From: Candidatus Sulfopaludibacter sp. SbA3
GTDB lineage: Bacteria > Acidobacteriota > Terriglobia > Bryobacterales > Bryobacteraceae
DNA: 38,647 nt
Reading direction: 5' to 3'
Assembly: GCA_945860645.1 (NCBI GenBank)
Contig: CAMATG010000006.1
Span: 1 to 38,647 of the forward strand
The notes under the pieces were generated by a model. It made no database searches, had not been told where the DNA came from, and saw only the letters and a program-made list of their open reading frames with translations. Below, one piece after another: positions 27,512-36,191 of this stretch (its first letter is position 1; each line of letters opens with the position of its first letter). A program made the position numbers and the translations under genes.

Positions 27512-28411
27512 ATGCCGCTCGTTCTAATCGCTTTGCTAACGCTTCTGCTCCCCGCCAGCGCCCAGGTCCGCAAACTCCACACGCGCGACCTCACCCGCCT
27601 CAGCCAGGTCCAGGTGGCCGAACAGCTCAAACGTTCCGACGTCATCTTCATTCCCGTCGGCGCCGTCGAAACCAACGGCATCCAGCCCTCCGGCCGCGAC
27701 TACACCTGGCCCCTCGCCTACGCCCAGCTCATGGCCGAAGAAACCGGCGGCCTCTACACGCAAGGCCTCGTCTGGTCCTACCCCGGTACAACCGCGCTCG
27801 CCCCGGCCACCATCAACAACACCCCCGCCGCCGGAACCATCTTCCTCAAATCCCTCGCCCACTCCCTCCTCCGCCAGGGCTTCCGCCGCCAGGTCTACAT
27901 CTCCGCCAGCCATGGCCCAGCGCCCCTCACCGTCGGCACCATGGTCCGCGAGTTCTTCGAAGAGACCCAGGTCCCCATCCTCTACATCAACATGGATACC
28001 TACCTCCCCCGCCTCCAACTCACCGAAGCCGAACGCTCCCGCACCCTCTACGGCGCCTTCTCCCTCACCGGCCATCTCGTCGACCTCCCCCTCAAAGGCG
28101 ACTACGGCCCCGCCGAATCCGGCCCCGCCGCCCCCGTCCCCGAAAACAAAGGCCTCGCCGCCCTCGGCAAGCTCGGCTTCTCCGGCAGCCTCACCCTCGG
28201 CTCCTGGGTCCCCGACGTCATGTCCCACGGAGGAGACAACGATCTCCCCGCCACCCCAGCCGACCGCGCCTCCTGGGCCAAGCTCGGCGAAGACCAGCTC
28301 CGCGCTATTGTCAAACGCATGCGCATGCCCGAAGCTATGGACGCGCTGCGCCAGCACGACCTCTACACCCAAAACTACATCGCCCCCAAATTCAACCTGA
28401 AAAAACCATGA
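27512..28411 (+). CDS. Creatininase-family protein with altered metal-site motifs, secreted
   Basis: Signal peptide; DVIFIPVGAVETNGIQPSGRDYTWP corresponds to PxGSxEQHGxHLPxxTD; YISASHGPAP replaces the HGGN motif. Confidence 0.75.
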   Translation: MPLVLIALLTLLLPASAQVRKLHTRDLTRLSQVQVAEQLKRSDVIFIPVGAVETNGIQPSGRDYTWPLAYAQLMAEETGGLYTQGLVWSYPGTTALAPATINNTPAAGTIFLKSLAHSLLRQGFRRQVYISASHGPAPLTVGTMVREFFEETQVPILYINMDTYLPRLQLTEAERSRTLYGAFSLTGHLVDLPLKGDYGPAESGPAAPVPENKGLAALGKLGFSGSLTLGSWVPDVMSHGGDNDLPATPADRASWAKLGEDQLRAIVKRMRMPEAMDALRQHDLYTQNYIAPKFNLKKP

Positions 28412-28812
28412 ACCGACGCCAACTCGCCCTCTTCGCCACCGCCCTCGCCGCCCGCGCCCAGCAACCCGCGCTGCCCTCAAAAACCTATAAATACGAGGAC
28501 CTCCCCGTCCGCCCCAGCGGCAACGGCCAGAACAAATCCCGCCCCGTCCTCGACGGCAAAACCCACACCGGCTTCCGCGTCGAAATGCACGAAACCGAAC
28601 TCGGCCCCGGCCTCGCGCCCCACCCGCCGCACTCGCACGTCCACGAAGAAATGGTCATCGTCAACGAAGGAACCATCGAAGTCACCATCGGCACCGCCGT
28701 CTCCCAACTCGGCCCCGGCTCGGTCGCCTACGTCGAATCGAACATCGAACACGGCTGGCGCAATATCGGCAAAACCCGCGCCCGCTACTTCATCCTCACC
28801 CTGCGCGGATAA
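28408..28812 (+). CDS. Cupin domain protein
   Basis: GPGLAPHPPHSHVHEEMVIVNEGTIEVTIGTAVSQLGPGSVAYVESNIEHGWRN; ATGA overlap with upstream gene. Confidence 0.85.
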   Translation: MNRRQLALFATALAARAQQPALPSKTYKYEDLPVRPSGNGQNKSRPVLDGKTHTGFRVEMHETELGPGLAPHPPHSHVHEEMVIVNEGTIEVTIGTAVSQLGPGSVAYVESNIEHGWRNIGKTRARYFILTLRG

Positions 28813-28821
28813 ACTAACAAG

Positions 28822-29835
28822 GTGCAACCGGACACAGCCGCCGTCCGCCACGGCGAAGAACTCAACACCGCTAACCTCTCCGCCTTCCTAGGCGAACCGG
28901 TTACCGTCGAACAGTTCCCCGGCGGCCATTCCAATCTGACGTACTTCGTCGAAACCCCAACAAAACAGCTTGTCCTCCGCCGCCCGCCCTTCGGCACCAT
29001 CGCCCCCAAGGCGCACGACATGGCCCGCGAATTCCGCCTCCTCGCCGCCATCCACCCCCACTTTCCCGAAGCCCCGCAACCCTTCCAGCTCTGTGAAGAC
29101 CCCGCCGTTCTCGGCGCCACCTTCTTCCTCATGGAGCGCCGCCACGGCCACATCCTCCGCGACGCCATCCCCCCGCAGATCCCCAACAGCCCTCGCGAAA
29201 TCAGCGAACTCTTCACCGATTGCCTCGCCCGCCTCCACAACATCCCGCTCACGAATGGCCTCGAAAACCTGGGCAAACCCGATGGCTTCGTCGCCCGCCA
29301 GGTGAAGGGCTGGTCCGAACGCTGGCGTCGCGCCCAAACCACCGACGTGCCATTGATGGAACAGGTCATCGCCTGGCTCGAACAACACCTCCCCGTCTCT
29401 GGCCCGCCCGCCCTCGTCCACAACGACTACAAGCTCGATAACGTCATGCTCGCCCCCGGCAAAATCGCCGCCGTCCTCGACTGGGAAATGACCACCATCG
29501 GCGATCCGCTCACTGACCTCGGCATCACCCTCTCCTACTGGTGCTGGGTCAATCGCCCCAACGTCCGAACCGCCGGCGTCCCCTCCCTCACCCTCGAACC
29601 CGGCTGGTTCACCCGTGCCGAGTTCCTCGCCCGCTACGAACAACAAACCGGTCGAAACGTCAGCAATATCGCCTATTATGAGGTGCTCGGCGTCTTCAAA
29701 CTCGCCGTCATTATCCAACAAATCTACCTCCGCTACCACCTCGGCCAAACCACCGACCCCCGCTTCCAGGACTTCGGCCAACGCGCCATTGGCCTCGTCG
29801 AACTCGCCGCCGAAATGGCCGACACCCTCGCATGA
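28822..29835 (+). CDS. Phosphotransferase (APH) family protein, ACAD10/11 kinase-domain-like
   Basis: PGGHSNLTYFVETPTKQLVLRRPPFG, LVHNDYKLDNVML, AAVLDWEMTTIGDPLTDLG; GTG start. Confidence 0.88.
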   Translation: MQPDTAAVRHGEELNTANLSAFLGEPVTVEQFPGGHSNLTYFVETPTKQLVLRRPPFGTIAPKAHDMAREFRLLAAIHPHFPEAPQPFQLCEDPAVLGATFFLMERRHGHILRDAIPPQIPNSPREISELFTDCLARLHNIPLTNGLENLGKPDGFVARQVKGWSERWRRAQTTDVPLMEQVIAWLEQHLPVSGPPALVHNDYKLDNVMLAPGKIAAVLDWEMTTIGDPLTDLGITLSYWCWVNRPNVRTAGVPSLTLEPGWFTRAEFLARYEQQTGRNVSNIAYYEVLGVFKLAVIIQQIYLRYHLGQTTDPRFQDFGQRAIGLVELAAEMADTLA

Positions 29836-30548
29836 GCCACATCTATCTAATCCGTCACGGTCAGGCCGGCACGCGCCAGCACTACGACACTCTGTCCCAA
29901 CTCGGCCAGCAACAAGCCCGTCTCCTCGGCGAATACTTCGCCGCCCACAACATCGAATTCCACGCCGCCTACTCCGGCGGTATGTCCCGCCAGCAACAGA
30001 CCGCCGCGCAAGTCGCGGCGGTCTATGCCGACGCCGCCAAACCCTTCCCCGAAATCCAAACCCACGACGCCTGGCGCGAGTTCGATCTCGATCACGTCTA
30101 CCGCGCCATGGCCCCGCAACTCTGCGCCGCCGACCCCGTTTTCAAACAGGAATACGAAGCCCAGCGCGACCAGGCCCGCGCCGACGCTGCCGACGAAACC
30201 GCCGCCATCCACCGCCGCTGGACCCCCTGCGACATGAAAATCGTCGAAGCTTGGCTCCACGACAAATTCCCCTACGACGGCGAATCCTGGGCCGCATTCC
30301 AACAACGCGTCGCCACCGCGCCCATCCCCGATCACGACTCGAACATCGCCGTCTTCACCTCCGCCACGCCCACCGCCATCTGGGCCGGCCGCGCCCTCGA
30401 CATCCATGACACTCGCGCCCTCCGCATCGCCGGAGTGCTGCACAATGCATCCTTCACCGTCCTGCGCGTCCGCGGCGAACAGGTCCGGCTTTTCAGCATG
30501 AACGAAGTCCCCCATCTCACCCGCGCCGAATGGAGAACCCACCGATGA
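29832..30548 (+). CDS. Histidine phosphatase (phosphoglycerate mutase-like) family protein
   Basis: MSHIYLIRHGQAGTRQHYDTLSQLGQQQARLLG; ATGA overlap. Confidence 0.9.
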   Translation: MSHIYLIRHGQAGTRQHYDTLSQLGQQQARLLGEYFAAHNIEFHAAYSGGMSRQQQTAAQVAAVYADAAKPFPEIQTHDAWREFDLDHVYRAMAPQLCAADPVFKQEYEAQRDQARADAADETAAIHRRWTPCDMKIVEAWLHDKFPYDGESWAAFQQRVATAPIPDHDSNIAVFTSATPTAIWAGRALDIHDTRALRIAGVLHNASFTVLRVRGEQVRLFSMNEVPHLTRAEWRTHR

Positions 30549-31381
30549 GCTTTGAACAAATTGTGTTCGACATTTCCGACCGCATCGCCACCATCACGCT
30601 CCACCGCCCGGACAAGCTCAACGCTTGGACCGCGCATATGGACCAGGAAGTGCGCGCCGCCATCGCCACCGCCGAAGCCGATCCGGACGTCCGCGTCATC
30701 ATCCTTACCGGCGCCGGCCGCGGCTTCTGCGCCGGTGCCGACATGTCGCTGCTCCAAAGCATCGCCGATGCCGGCTCCATCCCCGATGGCACCCACCAGG
30801 CCCTCGGCCACCACGCCCCCGCCGCGCTCAACCCCAACGCCCGCCCCGATTTCCAACGCAAATACTCCTATTTCCCGTCTCTCTCGAAGCCCATCATCGC
30901 CGCCATCAACGGCCACGCCGTCGGCCTCGGCCTCATCTTGACGCTCTACTGCGACCTCCGCTTCGCCTCCTCCGACGCCAAGTTCGGCACCGCCTTCGCC
31001 CGCCGCGGCCTCATCGCCGAATACGGCATGGCCTGGATGCTGCCCAAGCTGATCGGCCACGCCAACGCCCTCGATCTCCTCTTCTCCGCCCGCATCATCG
31101 AAGCCGGCGAGGCCGCGAAAATGGGCCTCGTCAATCGCGTCATCCCCGCCGAAACGTTCGCCGCCGATGTCCGCCAATACGCCCTCGAACTCGCCAACAA
31201 CGTCTCCCCCCGCTCCATGAGCGTCATCAAAAAACAGGTCTACGACGCCATGTTCCAAACCCTCGAAGAAGCCACCATGGCCAGCGAAGAAGCGATGGTA
31301 TCCAGCCTCCGCTCCGACGACTTCAAAGAGGGCGTCGCCCACTTCCTCGAAAAACGCGCCCCCAACTTCACCGGGAAATAA
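30545..31381 (+). CDS. Enoyl-CoA hydratase/isomerase (crotonase) family protein
   Basis: ATITLHRPDKLNAWT, VIILTGAGRGFCAGADMS, KPIIAAINGHAVGLGLILTLYCDLRFAS; ATGA overlap. Confidence 0.93.
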   Translation: MSFEQIVFDISDRIATITLHRPDKLNAWTAHMDQEVRAAIATAEADPDVRVIILTGAGRGFCAGADMSLLQSIADAGSIPDGTHQALGHHAPAALNPNARPDFQRKYSYFPSLSKPIIAAINGHAVGLGLILTLYCDLRFASSDAKFGTAFARRGLIAEYGMAWMLPKLIGHANALDLLFSARIIEAGEAAKMGLVNRVIPAETFAADVRQYALELANNVSPRSMSVIKKQVYDAMFQTLEEATMASEEAMVSSLRSDDFKEGVAHFLEKRAPNFTGK

Positions 31382-31384
31382 GCC

Positions 31385-32578
31385 ATGCACTTCGATTTCA
31401 CGCCCAAAGTTCAGGACCTCCAAAAGCGCCTGCAAGCGTTCATGGAAGAGCACATCTACCCCAACGAAAAGCTCTTCTACGAACAGATCGCGCAGAACCG
31501 CTGGCAACCCGTCCCCATCATCGAAGAGCTGAAGCCCAAAGCCCGCGCCGCCGGCCTCTGGAATCTCTTCCTGCCCCACAGCGCCAACGGCGCCGGCCTG
31601 ACGAATCTCGAATACGCCCCGCTCTGCGAAATCATGGGCCGCGTCCACTTCGCGCCCGAAGTTTTCAACTGCTCCGCGCCCGACACCGGCAACATGGAAG
31701 TCATCGAACGCTACGGCACTGAAGCCCACAAACAGCAGTGGCTCCAACCTCTGTTAAACGGCGAAATCCGCAGCTGCTTCGCCATGACCGAACCCGCCGT
31801 CGCCTCCTCCGACGCGACGAACATCGAAAGCTCTATCCAACGCGATGGCGACGAATACGTCATCAACGGCCGCAAATGGTGGACCTCCGGCGCCGGCGAC
31901 CCGCGCTGCAAAATCGCCATTTTCATGGGCAAAACCGACCCGACCGCCCACCGCCACAAACAGCAGTCCATGATCCTCGTCCCCATGGACACGCCCGGCG
32001 TCAAGATCGAACGTCTCCTCACCGTCTACGGCTACGACCACGCCCCCCACGGCCACGGCGAACTCAGCTTCACCAACGTCCGCGTCCCCGCTTCGAATCT
32101 CCTCCTCGGCGAAGGCCGCGGCTTTGAAATCGCGCAAGGTCGCCTCGGCCCCGGCCGCATCCACCACTGCATGCGCCTCATCGGCGTCGGTGAACGTGCG
32201 CTCGAAATGATGTGCCGCCGCGTCAAATCCCGCACTGCCTTCGGAAAAACAATCTCGGAACAAGGCACCATCCGCGCCCACATCGCCACCTCCCGCATCG
32301 AACTCGAACAGGCCCGCCTGCTCACCCTCAAAGCGGCCTACATGATGGACACCGTCGGCAACAAAGTGGCCCGCGCCGAAATCGCCATGATCAAAGTCGT
32401 CGCCCCCAACGTCGCGCTCAACATCCTCGACCGTGCCATCCAGGCCCACGGCGGTGCCGGCGTCTCCGACGATTTCGAACTCGCCGCGATGTGGGCCAAC
32501 GCCCGTACTCTCCGCCTCGCCGATGGCCCCGACGAAGTCCACCGCGAAGCCATCGCCAAATGGGAGCTCAGCCGATGA
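31385..32578 (+). CDS. Acyl-CoA dehydrogenase, ACAD11-like
   Basis: [92 protein letters not shown]. Confidence 0.94.
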   Translation: MHFDFTPKVQDLQKRLQAFMEEHIYPNEKLFYEQIAQNRWQPVPIIEELKPKARAAGLWNLFLPHSANGAGLTNLEYAPLCEIMGRVHFAPEVFNCSAPDTGNMEVIERYGTEAHKQQWLQPLLNGEIRSCFAMTEPAVASSDATNIESSIQRDGDEYVINGRKWWTSGAGDPRCKIAIFMGKTDPTAHRHKQQSMILVPMDTPGVKIERLLTVYGYDHAPHGHGELSFTNVRVPASNLLLGEGRGFEIAQGRLGPGRIHHCMRLIGVGERALEMMCRRVKSRTAFGKTISEQGTIRAHIATSRIELEQARLLTLKAAYMMDTVGNKVARAEIAMIKVVAPNVALNILDRAIQAHGGAGVSDDFELAAMWANARTLRLADGPDEVHREAIAKWELSR

Positions 32579-33294
32579 AAATCGCCCTCTTCCTTTGTGT
32601 GTCCCTCTCCGCCCTTCCCCAATCTCTCGATACCGGCAAGCGCATCTTCGAATCCCAATGCGCCCTCTGCCACGGCCAGGACGGCTCCGGCGGCCGCGGC
32701 CCCAGCCTCCGCAAGGCCAAGCTGAAGAAGACCCCCGACGACGCAGCCCTCAAAAAGGCCATCGCCGATGGCCTCCCGCCCGAAATGCCCGGCGCTTGGC
32801 AACTCCACCCCCGCGAAGTCGACGCCACCGCCGCCTACGTCCGCTCCCTCGGCAAACTGATCGTAGAAGAGATCCCCGGCATCCCCGCCGCCGGCGAAGA
32901 AATCTTCAATAAAACCGGCTGTGCCAACTGCCATATCGTTAACGGCAAGGGCAACGCCCGCGGCCCCGAACTCTCCGCCATCGGCGCCCGCCGCAACGCC
33001 AAACATCTCCGCGAATCCATCCTCACGCCCAATAGCTTCCTCCCCGAAGACTTTCTCCTCGTCGAACTCACCGACGCGGCTGGCAAAACCGTCAAAGGCG
33101 TAAAGGCCAACGAAGATCTCTTCACCATCCAACTCGCCCTGCCCAACGGCCGCCACGCCAGCTTCGACAAAGCGACCCTGAAAAACCTCAAACGCCTCAC
33201 CGGCCAAAGCACCATGCCCGCCTTCCCCAACATCCCCGCCGCCGATCTCGATAACCTCATCGCCTACCTCGCCAGCCTGAAGGGGGCCGAATGA
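32575..33294 (+). CDS. Diheme c-type cytochrome, secreted
   Basis: Signal peptide, [32 protein letters not shown] overlap. Confidence 0.9.
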   Translation: MKIALFLCVSLSALPQSLDTGKRIFESQCALCHGQDGSGGRGPSLRKAKLKKTPDDAALKKAIADGLPPEMPGAWQLHPREVDATAAYVRSLGKLIVEEIPGIPAAGEEIFNKTGCANCHIVNGKGNARGPELSAIGARRNAKHLRESILTPNSFLPEDFLLVELTDAAGKTVKGVKANEDLFTIQLALPNGRHASFDKATLKNLKRLTGQSTMPAFPNIPAADLDNLIAYLASLKGAE

Positions 33295-34856
33295 AATTCG
33301 CTCTGATCCTCCTCAGTCTCACCGCCCTCGCCCAGGTCCCCTTCGAACGCATTCGCGACGCCGCCAAGGAGCCCGGCAATTGGCTCACCTACTCCGGCAA
33401 TCTGGCTGGCCACCGCCATTCGCCCCTCGCCGAAATCACCCCCGCCAACGTCGCCAATCTCAAGGTGAAATGGGCCTACCAGTTCCCCACGGGCCAAAAT
33501 CAAACCAGCCCCATCGTCGTCGATGGCGTCATGTACGTCACCTCGCCCAACCGCGCCGCCGCGCTCGATCTCCGCACCGGCCGCGAACTCTGGACGTGGG
33601 AACGCCCCATCCCCAAGGACTACCAGTCCATCGGCTTCGGCCAGGTCAACCGCGGCCCCGCCATTCTCGACGACAAGCTCTACATCGCCACTCTCGATTG
33701 CTACCTGGTCGCGCTCGACATAAAGACCGGCCAGCAACGCTGGGCCACCAAAGTCGAAGACTACAAACCCGGCTACTCCATGACCCTCGCCCCCCTCGCC
33801 ATCAAAGGCAAAGTGGTCGTCGGCGTCAGCGGCGGCGAAGCCGGCATCCGCGGCTTCATCGATGCCTACGACGCCAACACCGGCACCCGCGCCTGGCGCT
33901 TTTTCACCATCCCCGCCCCCGGCGAACCCGGCAACGACACCTGGGCCGGCGACAGCTGGAAAACCGGTGCCGGCTCCACCTGGGTCACCGGCGCCTTCGA
34001 TCCCGAACTCAACCTCCTCTACTGGGGCATCGGCAACCCAGGTCCCGATTGGAACGGCGATAGCCGCAAAGGCGACAACCTCTACACGTGCTCGTTCGTC
34101 GCCCTCGATGGCGACACCGGCAAGCTGAAGTGGCACTTCCAGTTCACCCCGCACGACACCCACGACTGGGACTCCGCCCACGTCCCCATGCTCATCGACG
34201 CTCCCGTCCGCGGCAAGATGCGGAAGCTCATCGTCAACCCCAACCGCAACGCGTTCTACTACGCGCTGGACCGTACAACCGGCGAATTCATCGCCGGCCA
34301 GGCCTACGCCAAACAGACCTGGGCCAATGGCCTCGACGACAAAGGCCGCCCAATCGTCATCCCCGGCACCGAACCCAACGAAGCCGGCAACCTCGTCTAC
34401 CCCGCGCTTAACGGCGCCACGATCTGGTACAGCCCCAGCTACAGCCCCAAAACGAATCTGGTCTACGTAGCCACCCGCGAGGCCGGCGCAACGTACTTCA
34501 AGCGCGAAGCCGACTACAAGCCCGGCACCTTCTTCGCCGGCGGCGGCGAGCGCCGCATTCCGGAGAGCCAACAATGGGGAGCCATCCGCGCCCTGGAACC
34601 AACCACGGGAAAGCTGGCGTGGGAGTTCAAACTCGTCTCCCCGCCCTGGACGGGCGTTATGTCCACCGCCGGCGGCCTGGTCATCTCCGGGTCGAACGAA
34701 GGCAACATCTTTGCCCTCGACGCCCGCACCGGCAAGCCCCTCTGGAACTTCCACTCCGGCGGCCAAGTCTCCTCGAACCCCATCTCATTCCACATCGACG
34801 GCCACCAGCACATCGCCATCGCCGCCAACCGCGTTCTCTACGTCTTCGGACTATAG
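33291..34856 (+). CDS. PQQ-dependent (quinoprotein) dehydrogenase, beta-propeller
   Basis: WLTYSGNLAGHRHSPLAEITPANVANLKVKWAYQFP, LDLRTGRELWTWERP, NRNAFYYALDRTTGEFI; ATGA overlap. Confidence 0.93.
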   Translation: MKFALILLSLTALAQVPFERIRDAAKEPGNWLTYSGNLAGHRHSPLAEITPANVANLKVKWAYQFPTGQNQTSPIVVDGVMYVTSPNRAAALDLRTGRELWTWERPIPKDYQSIGFGQVNRGPAILDDKLYIATLDCYLVALDIKTGQQRWATKVEDYKPGYSMTLAPLAIKGKVVVGVSGGEAGIRGFIDAYDANTGTRAWRFFTIPAPGEPGNDTWAGDSWKTGAGSTWVTGAFDPELNLLYWGIGNPGPDWNGDSRKGDNLYTCSFVALDGDTGKLKWHFQFTPHDTHDWDSAHVPMLIDAPVRGKMRKLIVNPNRNAFYYALDRTTGEFIAGQAYAKQTWANGLDDKGRPIVIPGTEPNEAGNLVYPALNGATIWYSPSYSPKTNLVYVATREAGATYFKREADYKPGTFFAGGGERRIPESQQWGAIRALEPTTGKLAWEFKLVSPPWTGVMSTAGGLVISGSNEGNIFALDARTGKPLWNFHSGGQVSSNPISFHIDGHQHIAIAANRVLYVFGL

Positions 34857-35104
34857 TTGGCGAGTGGCGGCAAGCCACCCCAGATCACAACATCCGGGCA
34901 GAGGTCGATGCCGCCGGGCCACACCAACGCTCCCTCATCCGCACGTACCTTACGGAACACTTCTGCGTCGGTTCGTATCGAATCAAAGACGGGCCCCCTA
35001 AGAAACTGGCCAACCTCTCGTCGAATGACTTCACCAGTCGTCAACGTGATCTCAAGTTCGAAGTTGTCGAGTGGCTTTACACCCGAAATTCTGACCAACG
35101 CCAT
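34838..35104 (-). CDS. DUF2442 domain protein
   Basis: FELEITLTTGEVIRREVGQFLRGPVFDSIRTDAEVFRKVRADEGALVWPGGIDLCPDVVIWGG. Confidence 0.85.
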   Translation of the reverse strand: MALVRISGVKPLDNFELEITLTTGEVIRREVGQFLRGPVFDSIRTDAEVFRKVRADEGALVWPGGIDLCPDVVIWGGLPPLANYSPKT

Positions 35105-35257
35105 TCATGCACTCCCTCTTCTCTAGTCTAATGGCGCAATAGGCGCCAATGGAACGCCTCGCCGTGCGCACCCGAGAAACCTCAGCCCTTTCTCTTCGCC
35201 CCCGACGCCTAACTGACTTCAAGACACGGAACAGGGTGAACCCGTCCGCAGGTCAAA

Positions 35258-35728
35258 TCAGGAACTGCTGCCAAACTGCGCACGCACCACGGCCAGGAAT
35301 TCCACCGGGTCGACGATCCGAAGCTTGGGCAACGTCTTGACGATGGCATCCGCACTCTCCAAAAGGTCGTGGTCACGAGACACCAGGTAGTCGGCCCTAC
35401 AGTCGGCGGCCAGATTGAGGTACGGTTCGTCCTTTGGATCGCGAGCCAGCGTGATACCGGTTCCGACTTCATCCACGCGGACGGCGATTCCCTCGATTCG
35501 CGCGACGAACTCGGCGACAACGTCATCTGTCAGTTGCCGGAATCGGGTCCGGATTTGAGGTCGGCTCAGTACATCCTGAACTTCCGCGAGGATAGCTGGG
35601 CTGACGAAGAGCGCCAAAAGACCCTGCTCAGCCAAGGTGAGGCAGGCGCCAGCTGGACTCCCTCGTCGCGCCGCCGCCTGCAGGAAGATCATACAGTCGA
35701 AAACGACCCGCGGCCGTTGTTCCAACAT
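35258..35728 (-). CDS. PIN-domain toxin (putative TA system toxin component, PIN family)
   Basis: VVFDCMIFLQAAAR...GACLTLAEQG, DPKDEPYLNLAADCRADYLVSRDHDLL. Confidence 0.9.
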   Translation of the reverse strand: MLEQRPRVVFDCMIFLQAAARRGSPAGACLTLAEQGLLALFVSPAILAEVQDVLSRPQIRTRFRQLTDDVVAEFVARIEGIAVRVDEVGTGITLARDPKDEPYLNLAADCRADYLVSRDHDLLESADAIVKTLPKLRIVDPVEFLAVVRAQFGSSS

Positions 35729-35731
35729 CGC

Positions 35732-36004
35732 CTATTCCGAACGGGAACCACTGCGCTCGGCAAACGAGTCCCGCCGGGCCGAATCAAACAGTTGATCCAG
35801 TTCTACGTCGGATACACCACTTGCTGCCACCTCCTCGCGAAAGCCGCCCAGAATTTCATCAATGGATCTCGGACCGGCTAAGTCACGGGACACTAGGGCG
35901 CGAACGTATTGTTCGCGGTCGAGACCTGCGCTCCGGGCTTTATACTCAAGCCGGGCAATCAACTCGTCTGGTATGGGGACTTCGACGGTCATACCCTTAA
36001 CCAT
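35732..36004 (-). CDS. Antitoxin-like protein upstream of PIN toxin
   Basis: MTVEVPIPDELIARLEYKARSAGLDREQYVRALVSRDL ribbon-helix-helix-like N-terminus; 3-nt gap to toxin. Start ambiguous among 36019/36004/35992. Confidence 0.75.
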   Translation of the reverse strand: MVKGMTVEVPIPDELIARLEYKARSAGLDREQYVRALVSRDLAGPRSIDEILGGFREEVAASGVSDVELDQLFDSARRDSFAERSGSRSE

Positions 36005-36191
36005 ACTCCTACACCTCAACCCACCTCAATCACCCGGCAACGCTATCATAGAAGTTCTGTTCCCCAACCCGCCAATCGGCGGACGGATGTGATCAGTTGG
36101 CTTCCCTGACACCGGGAGCCGCCCGCGTGCCGAACACGCCGCGAATGAGCACCGGATCGCACCCGGATCGAATCGAAAGCAGGAGTAAAGA

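Noticed and set aside
30332-31747. 471-aa minus-strand ORF
   Set aside because: Antisense to the crotonase, phosphatase and ACAD genes; no recognisable domain.
33264-34766. 500-aa minus-strand ORF
   Set aside because: Fully antisense to the PQQ dehydrogenase; G/A/V/D/E-rich translation is the shadow of C-ending codons.
35132-35148. TGGCGC-AATAG-GCGCCA hairpin upstream of the DUF2442 gene
   Set aside because: Only 6 bp and no T-run; chance occurrence is likely in GC-rich DNA.
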